Below, piece by piece: positions 44,986 to 54,242 of a stretch of DNA of 64,000 bases (position 1 is its first letter; each line of letters starts with the position of its first letter). A program made the position numbers and the translations under genes. The notes under the pieces were generated by a model. It made no database searches. It was not told where the DNA came from and saw only the letters and a program-made list of their open reading frames with translations. This stretch comes from Paenibacillus sp. HGH0039 (GTDB lineage: Bacteria; Bacillota; Bacilli; Paenibacillales; NBRC-103111), in contig NZ_KE150413.1 in the NCBI RefSeq assembly GCF_000411255.1, positions 2,022,580 to 2,086,579 of the forward strand, given 5' to 3'.

Positions 44986-45666
44986 GTGGATTGGATGGCG
45001 TTAAGCTTAATCGGAACGATCGCGTTTGCCGTCAGCGGCGCGATTGTCGCAATGGAAGAGGATTATGATATTCTGGGCGTTTATGTCCTGGGCTTTGTAA
45101 CCGCATTTGGCGGCGGGGTGGTCCGCAACCTGCTGATCGGAGAGAAAGTGACGATGCTCTGGCAGCAGGGGTTCCAGTTCACGATTGCGCTGGCCGCAAT
45201 GACGCTGGTCTTTATATTTCCGCTGGCCTGGATCAAGCGGTGGAAATCCTGGGAATCGTTCTTCGACGCCATCGGTCTGGCGGCCTTCTCGATTCAGGGG
45301 GCGCTCTACGCGTCCAATCAGGGGCTTCCTGTAAGCGCCTCGATCGTTGCGGCCGTACTCACGGGAATCGGCGGCGGGGTTATTCGCGATCTCCTGGCCG
45401 GGCGCAAGCCTCTCGTATTAAGAGATGAAATTTACGCGGTCTGGGCCATGCTGGCCGGCTTTCTTATCGGCATCGGCTGGCCCCAGAATCCGCTCGGTCT
45501 GATTATTTTGTTCATGATCGTAGTCGTGTCCCGGATGTTCTCCGTCATCTTCAAATGGAAGCTTCCGCGCCGTTCTCTCCGGACACTGCTGCAGCAAAAT
45601 GACGTGCCGAACAAACAGCGGCCTCCCGCGTTGCAGGAAGAAAGGAGAGAGTTCGATGTCAGTTGA
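44986..45666 (+). CDS. TRIC/UPF0126-type membrane protein
   Basis: 226 aa with about seven membrane helices. It carries the duplicated GGGVVRNLL / GGGVIRDLL motifs typical of the trimeric cation channel-like UPF0126 family (two repeats of three helices). Prokaryotic members form trimeric pores for monovalent cations. The start is GTG 44986 after a GGGGGAG sequence; the tail overlaps the next gene by 11 bases. Confidence 0.88.
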   Translation: MDWMALSLIGTIAFAVSGAIVAMEEDYDILGVYVLGFVTAFGGGVVRNLLIGEKVTMLWQQGFQFTIALAAMTLVFIFPLAWIKRWKSWESFFDAIGLAAFSIQGALYASNQGLPVSASIVAAVLTGIGGGVIRDLLAGRKPLVLRDEIYAVWAMLAGFLIGIGWPQNPLGLIILFMIVVVSRMFSVIFKWKLPRRSLRTLLQQNDVPNKQRPPALQEERREFDVS

Positions 45667-46126
45667 ATCTTTCTCGGCTCACGGCAAAATTTCAGGGGAT
45701 CTACTGCAGGAAAGACTAGAAACGGTCAAAGATTTGAAGCAGAGCGAGCTGGACATGTACGCCTTGTCCAAAGATAAGGAAACCGGGGAACACTACGTGC
45801 ATTACGCGTACAAACACCGGCAGATTTCGGGTACGGGCGAAGAAGAGCAGTTTCATCAGCTGCTCCCAGTGGAGAGCGACGATGTGCTCGGAATCCTGTT
45901 CTCGGATCAGCCGTACGAATATCCGGACGCCTGGAACCGGCCGTTCCTGCGCAACGGTCCCGAAGGATTCTACATCTGGTTTGATCCCGGTTACGCCGAG
46001 GATACCGATGCGGATGAACATTTTGCCCGGGAAGTGTCGGAACGGCTGCTCAAAATGAAGCAGGCGGGCAAAGTGGACGCAGAGGCGGTAAGAAAGCTTT
46101 TTCGCGAACTGGATGACTTAAAATAA
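45656..46126 (+). CDS. Hypothetical acidic protein
   Basis: 156 aa, soluble, rich in Glu, Asp and Lys. It begins MSVESFSAHGKISGDLLQER and includes aromatic-rich QPYEYPDAWNRPF and a GFYIWFDPGY segment. ATG 45656 has AAAGGAGAGAG upstream and overlaps the end of the TRIC gene, so the two are co-translated. No family is recognised. A terminator follows after 9 bases. Confidence 0.75.
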   Translation: MSVESFSAHGKISGDLLQERLETVKDLKQSELDMYALSKDKETGEHYVHYAYKHRQISGTGEEEQFHQLLPVESDDVLGILFSDQPYEYPDAWNRPFLRNGPEGFYIWFDPGYAEDTDADEHFAREVSERLLKMKQAGKVDAEAVRKLFRELDDLK

Positions 46127-46134
46127 GTGTTGCG

Positions 46135-46168
46135 GAAAGCGTCCTTGCGGGGGCGCTTTTTTTCTATC
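46135..46168 (+). terminator. Terminator after acidic hypothetical gene
   Basis: AGCGTCC - TTGC - GG(G)GGCGCT with one T-G pair and a T7 tail. Confidence 0.7.
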
Positions 46169-46222
46169 CCTCCGCCTGGAGAAAGTTGAACCGCCAAAGA
46201 AGCCGATTCATCTGCGGAGAGT

Positions 46223-46254
46223 AAAAAATCTCCTTGCGCCATGCGCAAGGAGAT
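46223..46254 (-). terminator. Terminator of the stalk-domain gene
   Basis: Minus strand ATCTCCTTGCGC / GCGCAAGGAGAT stem with a T6 tail. Confidence 0.85.
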
Positions 46255-46275
46255 GAAGACGTACTTGGAATGCAT

Positions 46276-46950
46276 TTATTTGAAGTACGAAGTGGTGAGA
46301 GGGATGAACATGCCGCCGTCTCCCTTGATATCCGCGTTGATGAAAAGTTCCTCCACACCGGCAATATCGACTTCGATGGTCTTCAAGCCTTCTTGGATGG
46401 CGATCGTCGTGGTTTTCAATTTGATGTCTTTTTTGCTGTCTTGCACAAAAAATCTTTCGATATCATTTCCGGTAGCCGCTACCTGAAGCACAAGCTTCTG
46501 GTATTTGCCTTTAGGATACAGCATGAAGCCGCTGGAGCGGCTTGACTTCGCGTTATCAAAGTAAACGTCTTTGTAATCTTTGCCGCCGTAAGTCGTCAAA
46601 TTAGGGTCTTTCGTGTGATAGGACGAATCTTCGAAGTCCTTGGCCAGGGCGACCCCTTCCGCTTGCTCGCCTAACAGGACCGTGTTGGTTGCTCCGTCGT
46701 AATTGACCGCTACGTTCAAGGTTTTGGCGATGCTCCGGACAGGCAGATAGGTGTTGCCGTCATATGTGATCGGAAGCACGACAGCTCCCTGCTCATCCTG
46801 CAGTTGGACAGGGGAACCGTTATATTTGACCGTAATGGAACCGTTCAGATAGGCTTTGATTTCCTGAAGATTGGCTCCGGCCAATACTCCGGTTCCCATA
46901 CTCAGTACCATGGCGGCGCCGATTGCGGTTGCTGCTAGTTTCTTCTTCAA
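46276..46950 (-). CDS. Secreted stalk-domain (copper amine oxidase N-terminal-like) protein
   Basis: 224 aa. MKKKLAATAIGAAMVLSMGT plus GVLAGA forms a signal peptide. Residues about 35-95 match the stalk domain (YNGSPVQLQDEQGAVVLPIT, YLPVRSIAKTLNVAVNYD). The C-terminal ~110 residues are beta-rich with no known family. These domains are common in Paenibacillus cell-surface proteins. TTG 46950 has GAGGAG ten bases upstream; the ATG of the other frame stops at once. It is divergent from the small-gene cluster. Confidence 0.8.
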   Translation of the reverse strand: MKKKLAATAIGAAMVLSMGTGVLAGANLQEIKAYLNGSITVKYNGSPVQLQDEQGAVVLPITYDGNTYLPVRSIAKTLNVAVNYDGATNTVLLGEQAEGVALAKDFEDSSYHTKDPNLTTYGGKDYKDVYFDNAKSSRSSGFMLYPKGKYQKLVLQVAATGNDIERFFVQDSKKDIKLKTTTIAIQEGLKTIEVDIAGVEELFINADIKGDGGMFIPLTTSYFK

Positions 46951-47277
46951 ATCATTCTCACTCCTCTTCGGGATTAGGCACCTGAAACGGAAGGTGATAA
47001 ACCCGTTCAGGTGGCTTGGTTACTTTATATACGTCAGATTTTTACTTTAGTTGCAGATAATTAACATTATAAGTGGGAATTATTTGATTAATAAGGGTCG
47101 GAATACCCAAATTATACGGAAAAGCATCCTTGCGAGGATGTTTTTTTTGGAGCCCGCAACGGGGAAGGAATAACTTTTAAAAAAGAACAGGCGTGGGAAG
47201 AATAAGAAGCGGTACGGCTCAAGCCGGAAACCATTCGACGGGAACACATCCGACAGATCCGACAGGAGGCTTAACAC
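46951..47277. other. Divergent interval with a plus-strand terminator
   Basis: About 330 bases between the leftward stalk-domain gene and the rightward small-gene cluster. It contains CATCC-ttgcga-GGATG followed by T8 at about 47122-47147, which lies before any plus-strand gene, and an AT-rich region (47030-47110) likely to hold promoters. A TATAAT on the minus strand sits near 47065. No ORF is convincing. Confidence 0.5.
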
Positions 47278-47436
47278 ATGAAAATGAACGGATACACGTT
47301 TGCCGAATTGAACGGAAAAGAAGAACTAATAGAAGAGATCCGCAGCCTGGAAAGCAAATTGCAGGAACAGACAGGGGAACCGATCACCTTGATCGCTTAC
47401 GAAAAAGAGCAGGCCGGGAACGGAGAACGGGCATGA
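47278..47436 (+). CDS. Small hypothetical protein (52 aa)
   Basis: 52 aa: begins MKMNGYTFAELNGKEELIEE and continues as a charged amphipathic helix, ending QAGNGERA. GACAGGAGG lies upstream at good distance. Its stop overlaps the start of the next small gene (ATGA), so the pair is translationally coupled. No family recognised. Confidence 0.65.
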   Translation: MKMNGYTFAELNGKEELIEEIRSLESKLQEQTGEPITLIAYEKEQAGNGERA

Positions 47437-47636
47437 TTAAACAATACTTCGCCGAAGTCGTACTGGATGAGAGCGCAACGCTGAGCGATAGTCTGAACAG
47501 TCTCGTGGACCGGGCGGAGAATGAATTCGGCACCTCTTATATCGAGATCGCCTCGATCGTGCCGACGAAGCCCGACCGGTTTACGGTCATTTTGAATCTG
47601 GATTTCAACCGCAAACTAGGGGAGGACAAGGCTTAA
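47433..47636 (+). CDS. Small hypothetical protein (67 aa)
   Basis: 67 aa, soluble, acidic, starting MIKQYFAEVVLDESATLSDS. The pattern of two beta segments with a helix is reminiscent of small sporulation-associated Cse60-type proteins, but similarity is too weak to name it. It overlaps the upstream 52-aa gene and is followed by a zinc-knuckle gene. Confidence 0.6.
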   Translation: MIKQYFAEVVLDESATLSDSLNSLVDRAENEFGTSYIEIASIVPTKPDRFTVILNLDFNRKLGEDKA

Positions 47637-47666
47637 CGCCTGCGTCCTCCGGAAAAGAGGCCGGTA

Positions 47667-47876
47667 GTGGCAAACGCATATAAAGTCCGCGCGACTTGCG
47701 GATCTCCCTCCTGCGCGTACGCGCATCCCCATGATATTATCCGGGCGGTCAATTATGAGTCTTCTTACGCCATGGCGCTGATGCTCAATGACATCCCTTC
47801 CTATATGAGCTGTCCTTCCTGCGGAAATGATTTGCATTTTTATCCGTTTGCGCTTATCGAGGAACTGGGAACTTGA
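47667..47876 (+). CDS. Small CxxxxC/CxxC zinc-knuckle protein
   Basis: 69 aa. It has CGSPSC near the N-terminus and CPSCGNDLHFYP near the C-terminus, a plausible four-Cys metal site, with helical sequence between them. The start is GTG 47667 after AGAGG. It lies 30 bases after the 67-aa gene and 64 bases before the MoxR-like gene. Function unknown. Confidence 0.65.
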   Translation: MANAYKVRATCGSPSCAYAHPHDIIRAVNYESSYAMALMLNDIPSYMSCPSCGNDLHFYPFALIEELGT

Positions 47877-47940
47877 CACCGCTTGCTCTTTTGACAGATA
47901 GTTAAAAAGAGAGAACGCAACAGGGGAAGGAAGACGCCGG

Positions 47941-48852
47941 ATGAATTTGACACCTGCCGCTATGATGCGGCAATGGGAATTGCCAGATCGGATTACAAAC
48001 CGACTCCTAACGCTGCGCAGCCGGATTGAATCCGGCCGGTTGGCTGAGGAACAGCTCCATTTAATCGGAAAACCGGGATTCGTCCCCGCACAGCCCGAAG
48101 TGCTCACAGACGCGATCATCGCTTTGGCGCTCGGCAAGCCCGTTTTGCTGAAAGGACCGACGGGTTCCGGCAAAACGAAGCTGGCCGAGCACTTGTCTTT
48201 TCTGACGGGTCAGCCGATGCACAGCGTCAATTGTTCCACGGATCTCGACGCGGAAGCTTTACTCGGGTTCAAGACCCTGAGCCGCTCCGGGGAAGGCACG
48301 ACGATTGAATTTGTGCCGGGGCCGGTCATTACCGCCATGAAAGCGGGGCATATTCTTTACATAGATGAAGTAAATATGGCGAAGCCCGAGACACTTCCGC
48401 TTATAAACGGGGTTCTCGACCACCGGAGAACGCTGACCAATCCGTTTACGGGCGAGACGGTCACGGCTCACGAAGATTTCCGTGTCATTGCGGCGATTAA
48501 CGAAGGATACATCGGGACCGTTCCGCTTAACGAAGCGCTGAAAAATCGTTTCGTGGCCGTCGACGTCCCTTACCTTCAAGGAGAAGCGCTCCTCGGCCTG
48601 CTGACGGAACGTACGGAACTGCGGGACACCCGGCTTCTCGAAGCGTTTGCGGCCCTGTCTGCCGATTTGCTCGCTCTCGTGCAGATGGGTCAACTGTCCG
48701 ACGAAGCGGCGTCCGTCCGCGCCCTGCTGGACGCATGCGATCTCGCCGCTTTCATGCCGCCCCGGAGGGCCGTGGAACGGGCCATTGCCGCCAAGCTGGA
48801 AGACGAACGCGAAAGGGCCGCCGTGCGCAACGTGGCGGAGACGCTCTTTTAG
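47941..48852 (+). CDS. yojN: MoxR-family AAA ATPase (YojN/NorQ-like)
   Basis: 303 aa. Walker A GPTGSGKT is at about 71-78, with Walker B ILYIDEVNMAK, sensor I around VIAAINEGYIGT and the arginine finger region NRF. B. subtilis YojN is about 304 aa and sits next to YojO as here. MoxR/NorQ ATPases remodel or activate vWA-partnered enzymes, often for metal cofactor insertion. The vWA partner follows after 2 bases. Confidence 0.88.
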   Translation: MNLTPAAMMRQWELPDRITNRLLTLRSRIESGRLAEEQLHLIGKPGFVPAQPEVLTDAIIALALGKPVLLKGPTGSGKTKLAEHLSFLTGQPMHSVNCSTDLDAEALLGFKTLSRSGEGTTIEFVPGPVITAMKAGHILYIDEVNMAKPETLPLINGVLDHRRTLTNPFTGETVTAHEDFRVIAAINEGYIGTVPLNEALKNRFVAVDVPYLQGEALLGLLTERTELRDTRLLEAFAALSADLLALVQMGQLSDEAASVRALLDACDLAAFMPPRRAVERAIAAKLEDERERAAVRNVAETLF

Positions 48853-48854
48853 CG

Positions 48855-50831
48855 ATGTTCGTCGGGAAGCTGAATCTGCTGGATAACCGGCTGGAAGCCT
48901 TTATGCTTATGCAGCTTGTGGATCTGGCCCGGACCTTTACCCGGAACGGGGATCTGGAGCTTCAGCTCGCTTTTCATTCCCATTATGAGGAAAGTAAAGC
49001 GCTGCTGACGGTCAGCCAGTTCTGGCGGGACTGGAAACCGGCGCAGCGGGAAGCCGGAATGAAAAGCGACGTCTATCTCCGCGCGCTCGGCAGTGCGTGG
49101 TATTCGGGAAGGCGGGAAACCGAAGCGTTTCTGGAGTCCGTTACGAAGTCGCCGCTCTCCAGGCTGGGCATGGAGTTGTTTGCCCTCTGTGAAGACTTGC
49201 GGCTGGAACAGATCTGCCGGCGCATCCGCCCCGGTACCTCAGCCGTGTTTGAGGAGAGAGCGGACGTGTATAAAGGGTATTTTACGCACAAATTCAGAAC
49301 GCACCTCGCCCGTCACGAGCTTGCGGACGCGCTGTTCGTTTCCGTTTATCTCTGGTTTAAAGGGGCGGACGTGCATGCGCTCTATAGTGAAGCGGGCAGC
49401 AGGATAGGCGAAACTTCCGGGGAATTTACTGCGCCAACAAAGCATGTAGAGGAACTGCTCCGGCTTGTGCAGCCGCTGCTGGAGGAGGCCGAAACGGCGG
49501 AGACGACGGCAGAAAACGCCCGGCTGTGCCTGCTTATGCTGGAGCTGCTGGAATACCGGCTGGAGCGAGATGCGGCGGACGCGTATTTCTCGGTCCGGCC
49601 CGGAAGCGGTACGGACGCGCCCTTGAGGCGCGGCGAACGTCCTGCCGGCAAGAAGGCGAAACGCCTCGCGAATGACGATGCGGAGCGGCTTAGCCCCCGG
49701 CAGGACAAAGACCGCAGAAGCGAGCGCCAGTCGATGTGGCACCGGGAGACGCGGAGCACCGCCGGGGAAGCGCTGAGGCAGTCGGTCGAGCGGGGCACGC
49801 GGACGGCGCGGTTCAGCGGGGCGGCGGCGAGGCCCGGGGACGATACGTCCGAAGAGGCTATGGCCGCCGCACGCGGGCGTTCCGCCGCCTCCGAGCGGAA
49901 GTCCGAGCCCCCGCCGGACAGCAGCGCGCCGTTCCTACCGTCCGGCGCTTCCGCCGGAAGCGGGGACGGCCCCTCCGGGCTGCGCGCCGCCGCAGAGTTT
50001 CAAGCCCCGCGGAGGCCTACCCCGGCGGAGGAAGACGCTTATCGCGAAGCGATCCGCGCGGTGGAGCCGCTGACAAGGCAGTTGACCCGCACGGTGAGAC
50101 TGACGCTGGAGCGCAAGCGGGTCGCCCCGCGGAGCGATCTGCTCTACGGCCGGCTCGGCCGGAGGCAGCTGCTGCGCTACGTGACGGACGAAGCGCCGCG
50201 GCTCTTCACCAAGAAGCAGAACCCCGCGCCGGAGCTCGATGCGGCCTTCTCGCTTCTTGTCGATTGCTCCGCTTCCATGTACGATAAGATGGAAGAGACG
50301 AAGCTGGGCATCTCGCTCGTTCACGAGACGCTCCGGACTCTGCGCATCCCGCACGAGGTGACGGGCTTCTGGGAAGACGCGGAGCGGGTCACGGCCGAAG
50401 AAGCGCCGAACGTGTTTCACACGGTCATCGACTTCGGCTCGTCCTCGGCTCCGCGGAGCGGCGCCGCTCTGCTGCAGCTGGAGCCGCAGCAGGACAACCG
50501 TGACGGGTTCGCGATCCGTCACGCCGCCCGGCGGCTGCTGCGGCGCCCGGAGAAGCAGCGCGTGCTGCTTGTCTTCTCCGACGGCGAGCCTTCCGCCGCC
50601 GAATACCAGGAGGACGGCATCCTCGACACGTACGAGGCCGTCCTGGAATGCCGCAGGCTCGGGATCGACGTTATCAGCGTCTTCCTCGCCAGCGGCGAGG
50701 TGCATGAAACGCAGCGGACCACGATGCGCAACATCTACGGCAGGCACGGGATCGTGGTCCCGCACACCGCCGAGCTGCCGGAGCATCTCGCTCCGCTGCT
50801 GCGCAAGCTGCTTCTGCGCAGCGGCGGGTAG
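48855..50831 (+). CDS. yojO: vWA domain protein (YojO/NorD-like)
   Basis: 658 aa. The C-terminal vWA domain begins SLLVDCSASMYDKMEETK at about residue 465, with the MIDAS pattern DxSxS intact and a later FSDGEPS motif. The middle region (about 255-400, 49.6-50.0 kb) is GC-rich, low complexity and probably disordered. It is the expected partner of the MoxR-like ATPase, as in B. subtilis YojN/YojO and NorQ/NorD. ATG 48855 lies 2 bases after yojN; the frame is open further upstream over yojN but not coding there. Confidence 0.85.
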   Translation: MFVGKLNLLDNRLEAFMLMQLVDLARTFTRNGDLELQLAFHSHYEESKALLTVSQFWRDWKPAQREAGMKSDVYLRALGSAWYSGRRETEAFLESVTKSPLSRLGMELFALCEDLRLEQICRRIRPGTSAVFEERADVYKGYFTHKFRTHLARHELADALFVSVYLWFKGADVHALYSEAGSRIGETSGEFTAPTKHVEELLRLVQPLLEEAETAETTAENARLCLLMLELLEYRLERDAADAYFSVRPGSGTDAPLRRGERPAGKKAKRLANDDAERLSPRQDKDRRSERQSMWHRETRSTAGEALRQSVERGTRTARFSGAAARPGDDTSEEAMAAARGRSAASERKSEPPPDSSAPFLPSGASAGSGDGPSGLRAAAEFQAPRRPTPAEEDAYREAIRAVEPLTRQLTRTVRLTLERKRVAPRSDLLYGRLGRRQLLRYVTDEAPRLFTKKQNPAPELDAAFSLLVDCSASMYDKMEETKLGISLVHETLRTLRIPHEVTGFWEDAERVTAEEAPNVFHTVIDFGSSSAPRSGAALLQLEPQQDNRDGFAIRHAARRLLRRPEKQRVLLVFSDGEPSAAEYQEDGILDTYEAVLECRRLGIDVISVFLASGEVHETQRTTMRNIYGRHGIVVPHTAELPEHLAPLLRKLLLRSGG

Positions 50832-50903
50832 GGCGTCTTCCCGAACAATCGGCCGGCTCTTATAGGCGCCCGCCGTCAAGAACGTTATCGCACATAGGAA
50901 TAC

Positions 50904-50933
50904 TTGCCTAACCGCAAGCCGACAAAATATAGA
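50904..50933 (+). promoter_or_regulatory. Candidate sigma-A promoter of purT
   Basis: TTGCCT and TATAGA separated by 18 bases, about 35 bases before the purT ATG. No purine riboswitch is visible. Confidence 0.4.
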
Positions 50934-50967
50934 TGCACATTGCTGCACTCAGGGGAGAGGACACCGT

Positions 50968-52149
50968 ATGTTTGGAGCACCGCTATCAGGGAAATCGAAG
51001 AAAATCATGCTGCTCGGTTCCGGGGAGCTTGGCAAAGAAGTCATTCTGGAGGCGCAGCGGCTCGGAATCGAAACGATCGCGGTCGACCGCTACGATCACG
51101 CGCCTGCCATGCAGGTGGCACACCGGAGCTATGTCATCGATATGCTGGACAGACAGGCGCTTCGCGAACTCATTGAGCGGGAGCGGCCCCATCTGATTGT
51201 GCCCGAGATTGAAGCGATCGCCACTCAGGAGCTTGTCGAGCTGGAGCAGGAAGGCTACCGTGTCATTCCGACCGCCAACGCGTCGCGCCTGACGATGGAC
51301 CGCGAAGGCATCCGCAGGCTGGCTGCCGAGGAGCTCGGTCTGCGTACGGCGAAGTACGCCTTTGCCGATACGCTGGACGAGCTCCATGCCGCGGTCGCGG
51401 AAATCGGCACGCCTTGCGTCATCAAACCCATCATGAGCTCGTCGGGCAAGGGCCAGAGCGTATGCCGGTCCGAAGCGGACATCGAGGCCTGCTGGAATAC
51501 GGCACTGGAAGGCGGACGGGCGAAAAAAGCCCGCGTCATCGTCGAGGCGTTCGTCACGTTCGAGTCCGAAATTACGCTGCTCACCGTCCGCTCCGTAAGC
51601 GGCACTTCCTTCTGTGCTCCGATCGGTCATGTGCAGAAGGAAGGCGACTATATCGAATCGTGGCAGCCGCACGCGATGAGCGAGTCCCAAATCGCGGAAG
51701 CCGAGCAGATGGCGCGGACGATCACCGATGCGCTCGGCGGTTACGGAATCTTCGGTGTCGAGCTGTTCCTGACGCGCGAAGGCGTATACTTCAGCGAGGT
51801 TTCGCCGCGTCCGCACGATACGGGCATGGTCACCATGGCGACTCAGGACCTGTCCGAATTTGCGCTCCACGCCAGAGCGATTCTCGGGCTGCCGATTCCG
51901 CAAATCCGCCTGCTTACGCCAGGCGCTTCCCATACGCTGAAGGCGGACCGCGGCAGCGCCGATTTCGAAATCGGCGGGCTGGAAGAGGCGCTCGCGGTGC
52001 CGGATGTCCAGGTGCGGATTTTCGGCAAGCCGGAAACGAAGCCGGGCCGCCGGATGGCGGTTGCCCTTGCCGCCGCGCAGGACACGGAAACGGCAAGAGC
52101 CATGGCCGCCGAGGCGGCGGGCAAGCTTTTTATCCGGTACGGGGAATAG
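50968..52149 (+). CDS. purT: Formate-dependent phosphoribosylglycinamide formyltransferase (GAR transformylase 2)
   Basis: 393 aa ATP-grasp enzyme that makes formyl-GAR from formate and ATP in purine synthesis. The N-terminal [20 protein letters not shown] and [20 protein letters not shown] segments are diagnostic for PurT. The ATP-grasp body has [16 protein letters not shown] and [36 protein letters not shown] precedes the ATG. It appears to be transcribed on its own. Confidence 0.95.
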   Translation: MFGAPLSGKSKKIMLLGSGELGKEVILEAQRLGIETIAVDRYDHAPAMQVAHRSYVIDMLDRQALRELIERERPHLIVPEIEAIATQELVELEQEGYRVIPTANASRLTMDREGIRRLAAEELGLRTAKYAFADTLDELHAAVAEIGTPCVIKPIMSSSGKGQSVCRSEADIEACWNTALEGGRAKKARVIVEAFVTFESEITLLTVRSVSGTSFCAPIGHVQKEGDYIESWQPHAMSESQIAEAEQMARTITDALGGYGIFGVELFLTREGVYFSEVSPRPHDTGMVTMATQDLSEFALHARAILGLPIPQIRLLTPGASHTLKADRGSADFEIGGLEEALAVPDVQVRIFGKPETKPGRRMAVALAAAQDTETARAMAAEAAGKLFIRYGE

Positions 52150-52247
52150 AGTCCGTACCCGTAAACATTAGCGTTTCGTACAGCCGGGACGGAAGTTGAA
52201 GTTTACAGGCTTTCTCTCCGGCCGACGAGAAGGAGGCTTTGACCCAT

Positions 52248-52727
52248 ATGGAAGCGAAACCGACGAGCATCTCCCGCTCCATTATGACTGAAGTTATTTT
52301 TCCGCTGGATACGAATTATCACGGAACGGTTTTCGGCGGCAAAATTATGGAATATATCGACAAGATCGCGACCATCGCAAGCATGCGCCATTGCCGGCGC
52401 GGCGTCGTTACGGCGTCGAGCGACAGTCTCGACTTTCTGGCCCCCGTGCACCTGGGGGAAGCCATCGAGCTGGAAGCCTTCGTTTCCTGGACGCACCGGA
52501 GTTCCATGGAGGTTTATGTGCGTGTGGTGGCCGAAAACATGTTTACCGGTGAACGGCGGACGACGGCCACCTCGTTTATCACGTTTGTGGCATTGGATGA
52601 CGAAGGTCGGCCGACTCCCGTTCCTGCGGTTATACCCGAGACGGAACGGGAAATGCGCCTGTACGAATCCGCCCCGACACGCTACGAGGCGCGCAGGAAA
52701 CGCAAGGCGGAGCTGGAAGCCGATTGA
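52248..52727 (+). CDS. Hotdog-fold acyl-CoA thioesterase (YkhA-like)
   Basis: 159 aa. It has the TNYHGTVFGGKIMEYIDKIA segment, with the conserved Asn and Gly and later Asp typical of the acyl-CoA thioesterase BACH/YkhA group, and SLDFLAPVHLGE. It hydrolyses acyl-CoA in the cytosol. ATG 52248 lies 11 bases after AGGAGG; TTG 52239 would be only 2 bases away. Confidence 0.92.
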   Translation: MEAKPTSISRSIMTEVIFPLDTNYHGTVFGGKIMEYIDKIATIASMRHCRRGVVTASSDSLDFLAPVHLGEAIELEAFVSWTHRSSMEVYVRVVAENMFTGERRTTATSFITFVALDDEGRPTPVPAVIPETEREMRLYESAPTRYEARRKRKAELEAD

Positions 52728-52853
52728 AGAATCGGCGCGTGCTTAAATTTTTGACCGGAACCGGAACCGGCGTCTTTCCGAGCCGTACCAACAGGTAAAG
52801 GCACGTGCTAACGATATCGGTTCCTATTCCAATGAACAGAGGAGTGCTTGCGC

Positions 52854-53636
52854 TTGAACGCTCACGAGATTGATTACATTATCCATGGCAATGAAATGCA
52901 ATACGTGGAGATTGAGCTTGACCCGCAGGAAAGCGTCATTGCCGAAGCCGGCAGCATGATGATGATGGAAGGCAACATCGGCATGGAAACGATTTTCGGC
53001 GACGGATCGGGCGGCGGCGGCCGGGGTCTGATGGGCAAGCTGATGGGAGCGGGCAAGCGGCTGCTTACCGGAGAGAGCTTGTTTATGACCGTGTACACCA
53101 ACAACGGGCGGGGCAAAGAGCACGTTACGTTCGCCGCCCCGTATCCGGGCAAAATCATTCCGATGGATCTGCACGCGCTGGGCGGCAAGCTGATTTGCCA
53201 GAAGGATTCGTTCCTGTGCGCGGCCAAAGGCGTATCCATCGGGATCGAGCTGCAGCGCAAGCTGGGAGCGGGCTTTTTCGGAGGGGAAGGCTTCATCATG
53301 CAGAAGCTGGAAGGCGACGGACTCGGCTTCGTGCACGCCTGCGGTTCTATTCTGGAGCGCGAGCTTCAGCCGGGTGAGGTGCTTCGCGTCGATACGGGCT
53401 GCTTCGTTGCGATGACGCCGGACGTCCAGTATGACATCGAGTTCGTAAAAGGCATCAAAACGGCCGTTTTCGGCGGCGAGGGGCTGTTCTTCGTCACTGT
53501 AAGAGGCCCCGGCAAAGTGTGGCTGCAGTCCTTACCGTTCAGCCGCCTGGCCGAGAGAGTGATGGGCGGAGCTATCCGGGGCAAGGAAGAAGGCAGCGTG
53601 CTCGGGGGCCTCGGCAATCTGTTCGAACGCCGCTAG
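52854..53636 (+). CDS. AIM24/TIGR00266 family protein
   Basis: 260 aa beta-rich protein. It contains [20 protein letters not shown] and [10 protein letters not shown], the TIGR00266 pattern, with glycine-rich loops. Yeast AIM24 is mitochondrial and poorly understood; bacterial members have no agreed role. TTG 52854 lies nine bases after GGAG; another TTG at 52848 is only three bases away. A bidirectional terminator follows after 140 bases. Confidence 0.85.
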   Translation: MNAHEIDYIIHGNEMQYVEIELDPQESVIAEAGSMMMMEGNIGMETIFGDGSGGGGRGLMGKLMGAGKRLLTGESLFMTVYTNNGRGKEHVTFAAPYPGKIIPMDLHALGGKLICQKDSFLCAAKGVSIGIELQRKLGAGFFGGEGFIMQKLEGDGLGFVHACGSILERELQPGEVLRVDTGCFVAMTPDVQYDIEFVKGIKTAVFGGEGLFFVTVRGPGKVWLQSLPFSRLAERVMGGAIRGKEEGSVLGGLGNLFERR

Positions 53637-53772
53637 TGCTGCCAAAGCTCCAAGCAGCCAGCGTTTCCGCTATCAGAGAAGGGCTGGCGATTCAAGAGTT
53701 TCCGCGCGGGGCGCCTGTTGCTTTAATCGCTTCGCTTTCTCCACAGCCAAGCGAACCTGCGCATACACATTG

Positions 53773-53812
53773 AAAAAGGCAGTTCCTTTCCGATGAAAGG
53801 AACTGCCTTTTT
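53773..53812. terminator. Bidirectional terminator between AIM24-like and small acidic gene
   Basis: AAAAAGGCAGTTCCTTTC / GAAAGGAACTGCCTTTTT around a four-base loop. Confidence 0.92.
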
Positions 53813-53842
53813 ATGTGAAAAGCCCGGGGGCTTCTGTTTTAA

Positions 53843-54040
53843 TCAATAATGAAGCAGCATCTGATCCAGGCGTTCGTTAAACTCGCCCATCGAAATCAGC
53901 TCGACTTGGCGCGCGTCGTAATCCTGTTCGTCGAGATAAGAGTCCACATCGACTTCGCCCGGTACATTTTCCACCACGATATCATTATTCAAATAAACGA
54001 TTAAAACGCGTTCGGCGTCAGCGGTTAGGTTGTTGTTCAT
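53843..54040 (-). CDS. Small acidic hypothetical protein
   Basis: 65 aa, strongly acidic, beginning MNNNLTADAERVLIVYLNND and including DVDSYLDEQDYDARQVELIS. GGAGGTCAAAGAAAG lies upstream of ATG 54040; the frame is open further upstream without a matching site. No family recognised. It is divergent from the sulfate operon and ends near the bidirectional terminator. Confidence 0.7.
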   Translation of the reverse strand: MNNNLTADAERVLIVYLNNDIVVENVPGEVDVDSYLDEQDYDARQVELISMGEFNERLDQMLLHY

Positions 54041-54202
54041 CTTTCTTTGACCTCCAATGAAGCAAGTGATTTCAAAAGCTTGTGCGTTTGTTTCCAAGAT
54101 AACTCCCACGCCTTTCTTACACGCTGCAAGAGCGTTTGAAACGGGGATTTTTTTCCTCGGAGTCCGGCGGACGGGCACTTACAATTTTTACAAAAAAACG
54201 TA

Positions 54203-54231
54203 TTGACACGATTTATAGGCGATGCTATATT
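54203..54231 (+). promoter_or_regulatory. Near-consensus promoter of sulfate uptake operon
   Basis: TTGACA and TATATT spaced by 17 bases. Expected start near 54238, giving a leader of about 130 bases before the binding-protein gene. Confidence 0.85.
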
Positions 54232-54242
54232 GATGTATAAAT

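Noticed and set aside
50832-50967. Purine riboswitch before purT
   Set aside because: The interval lacks the paired loops and conserved core of the purine class and is short.
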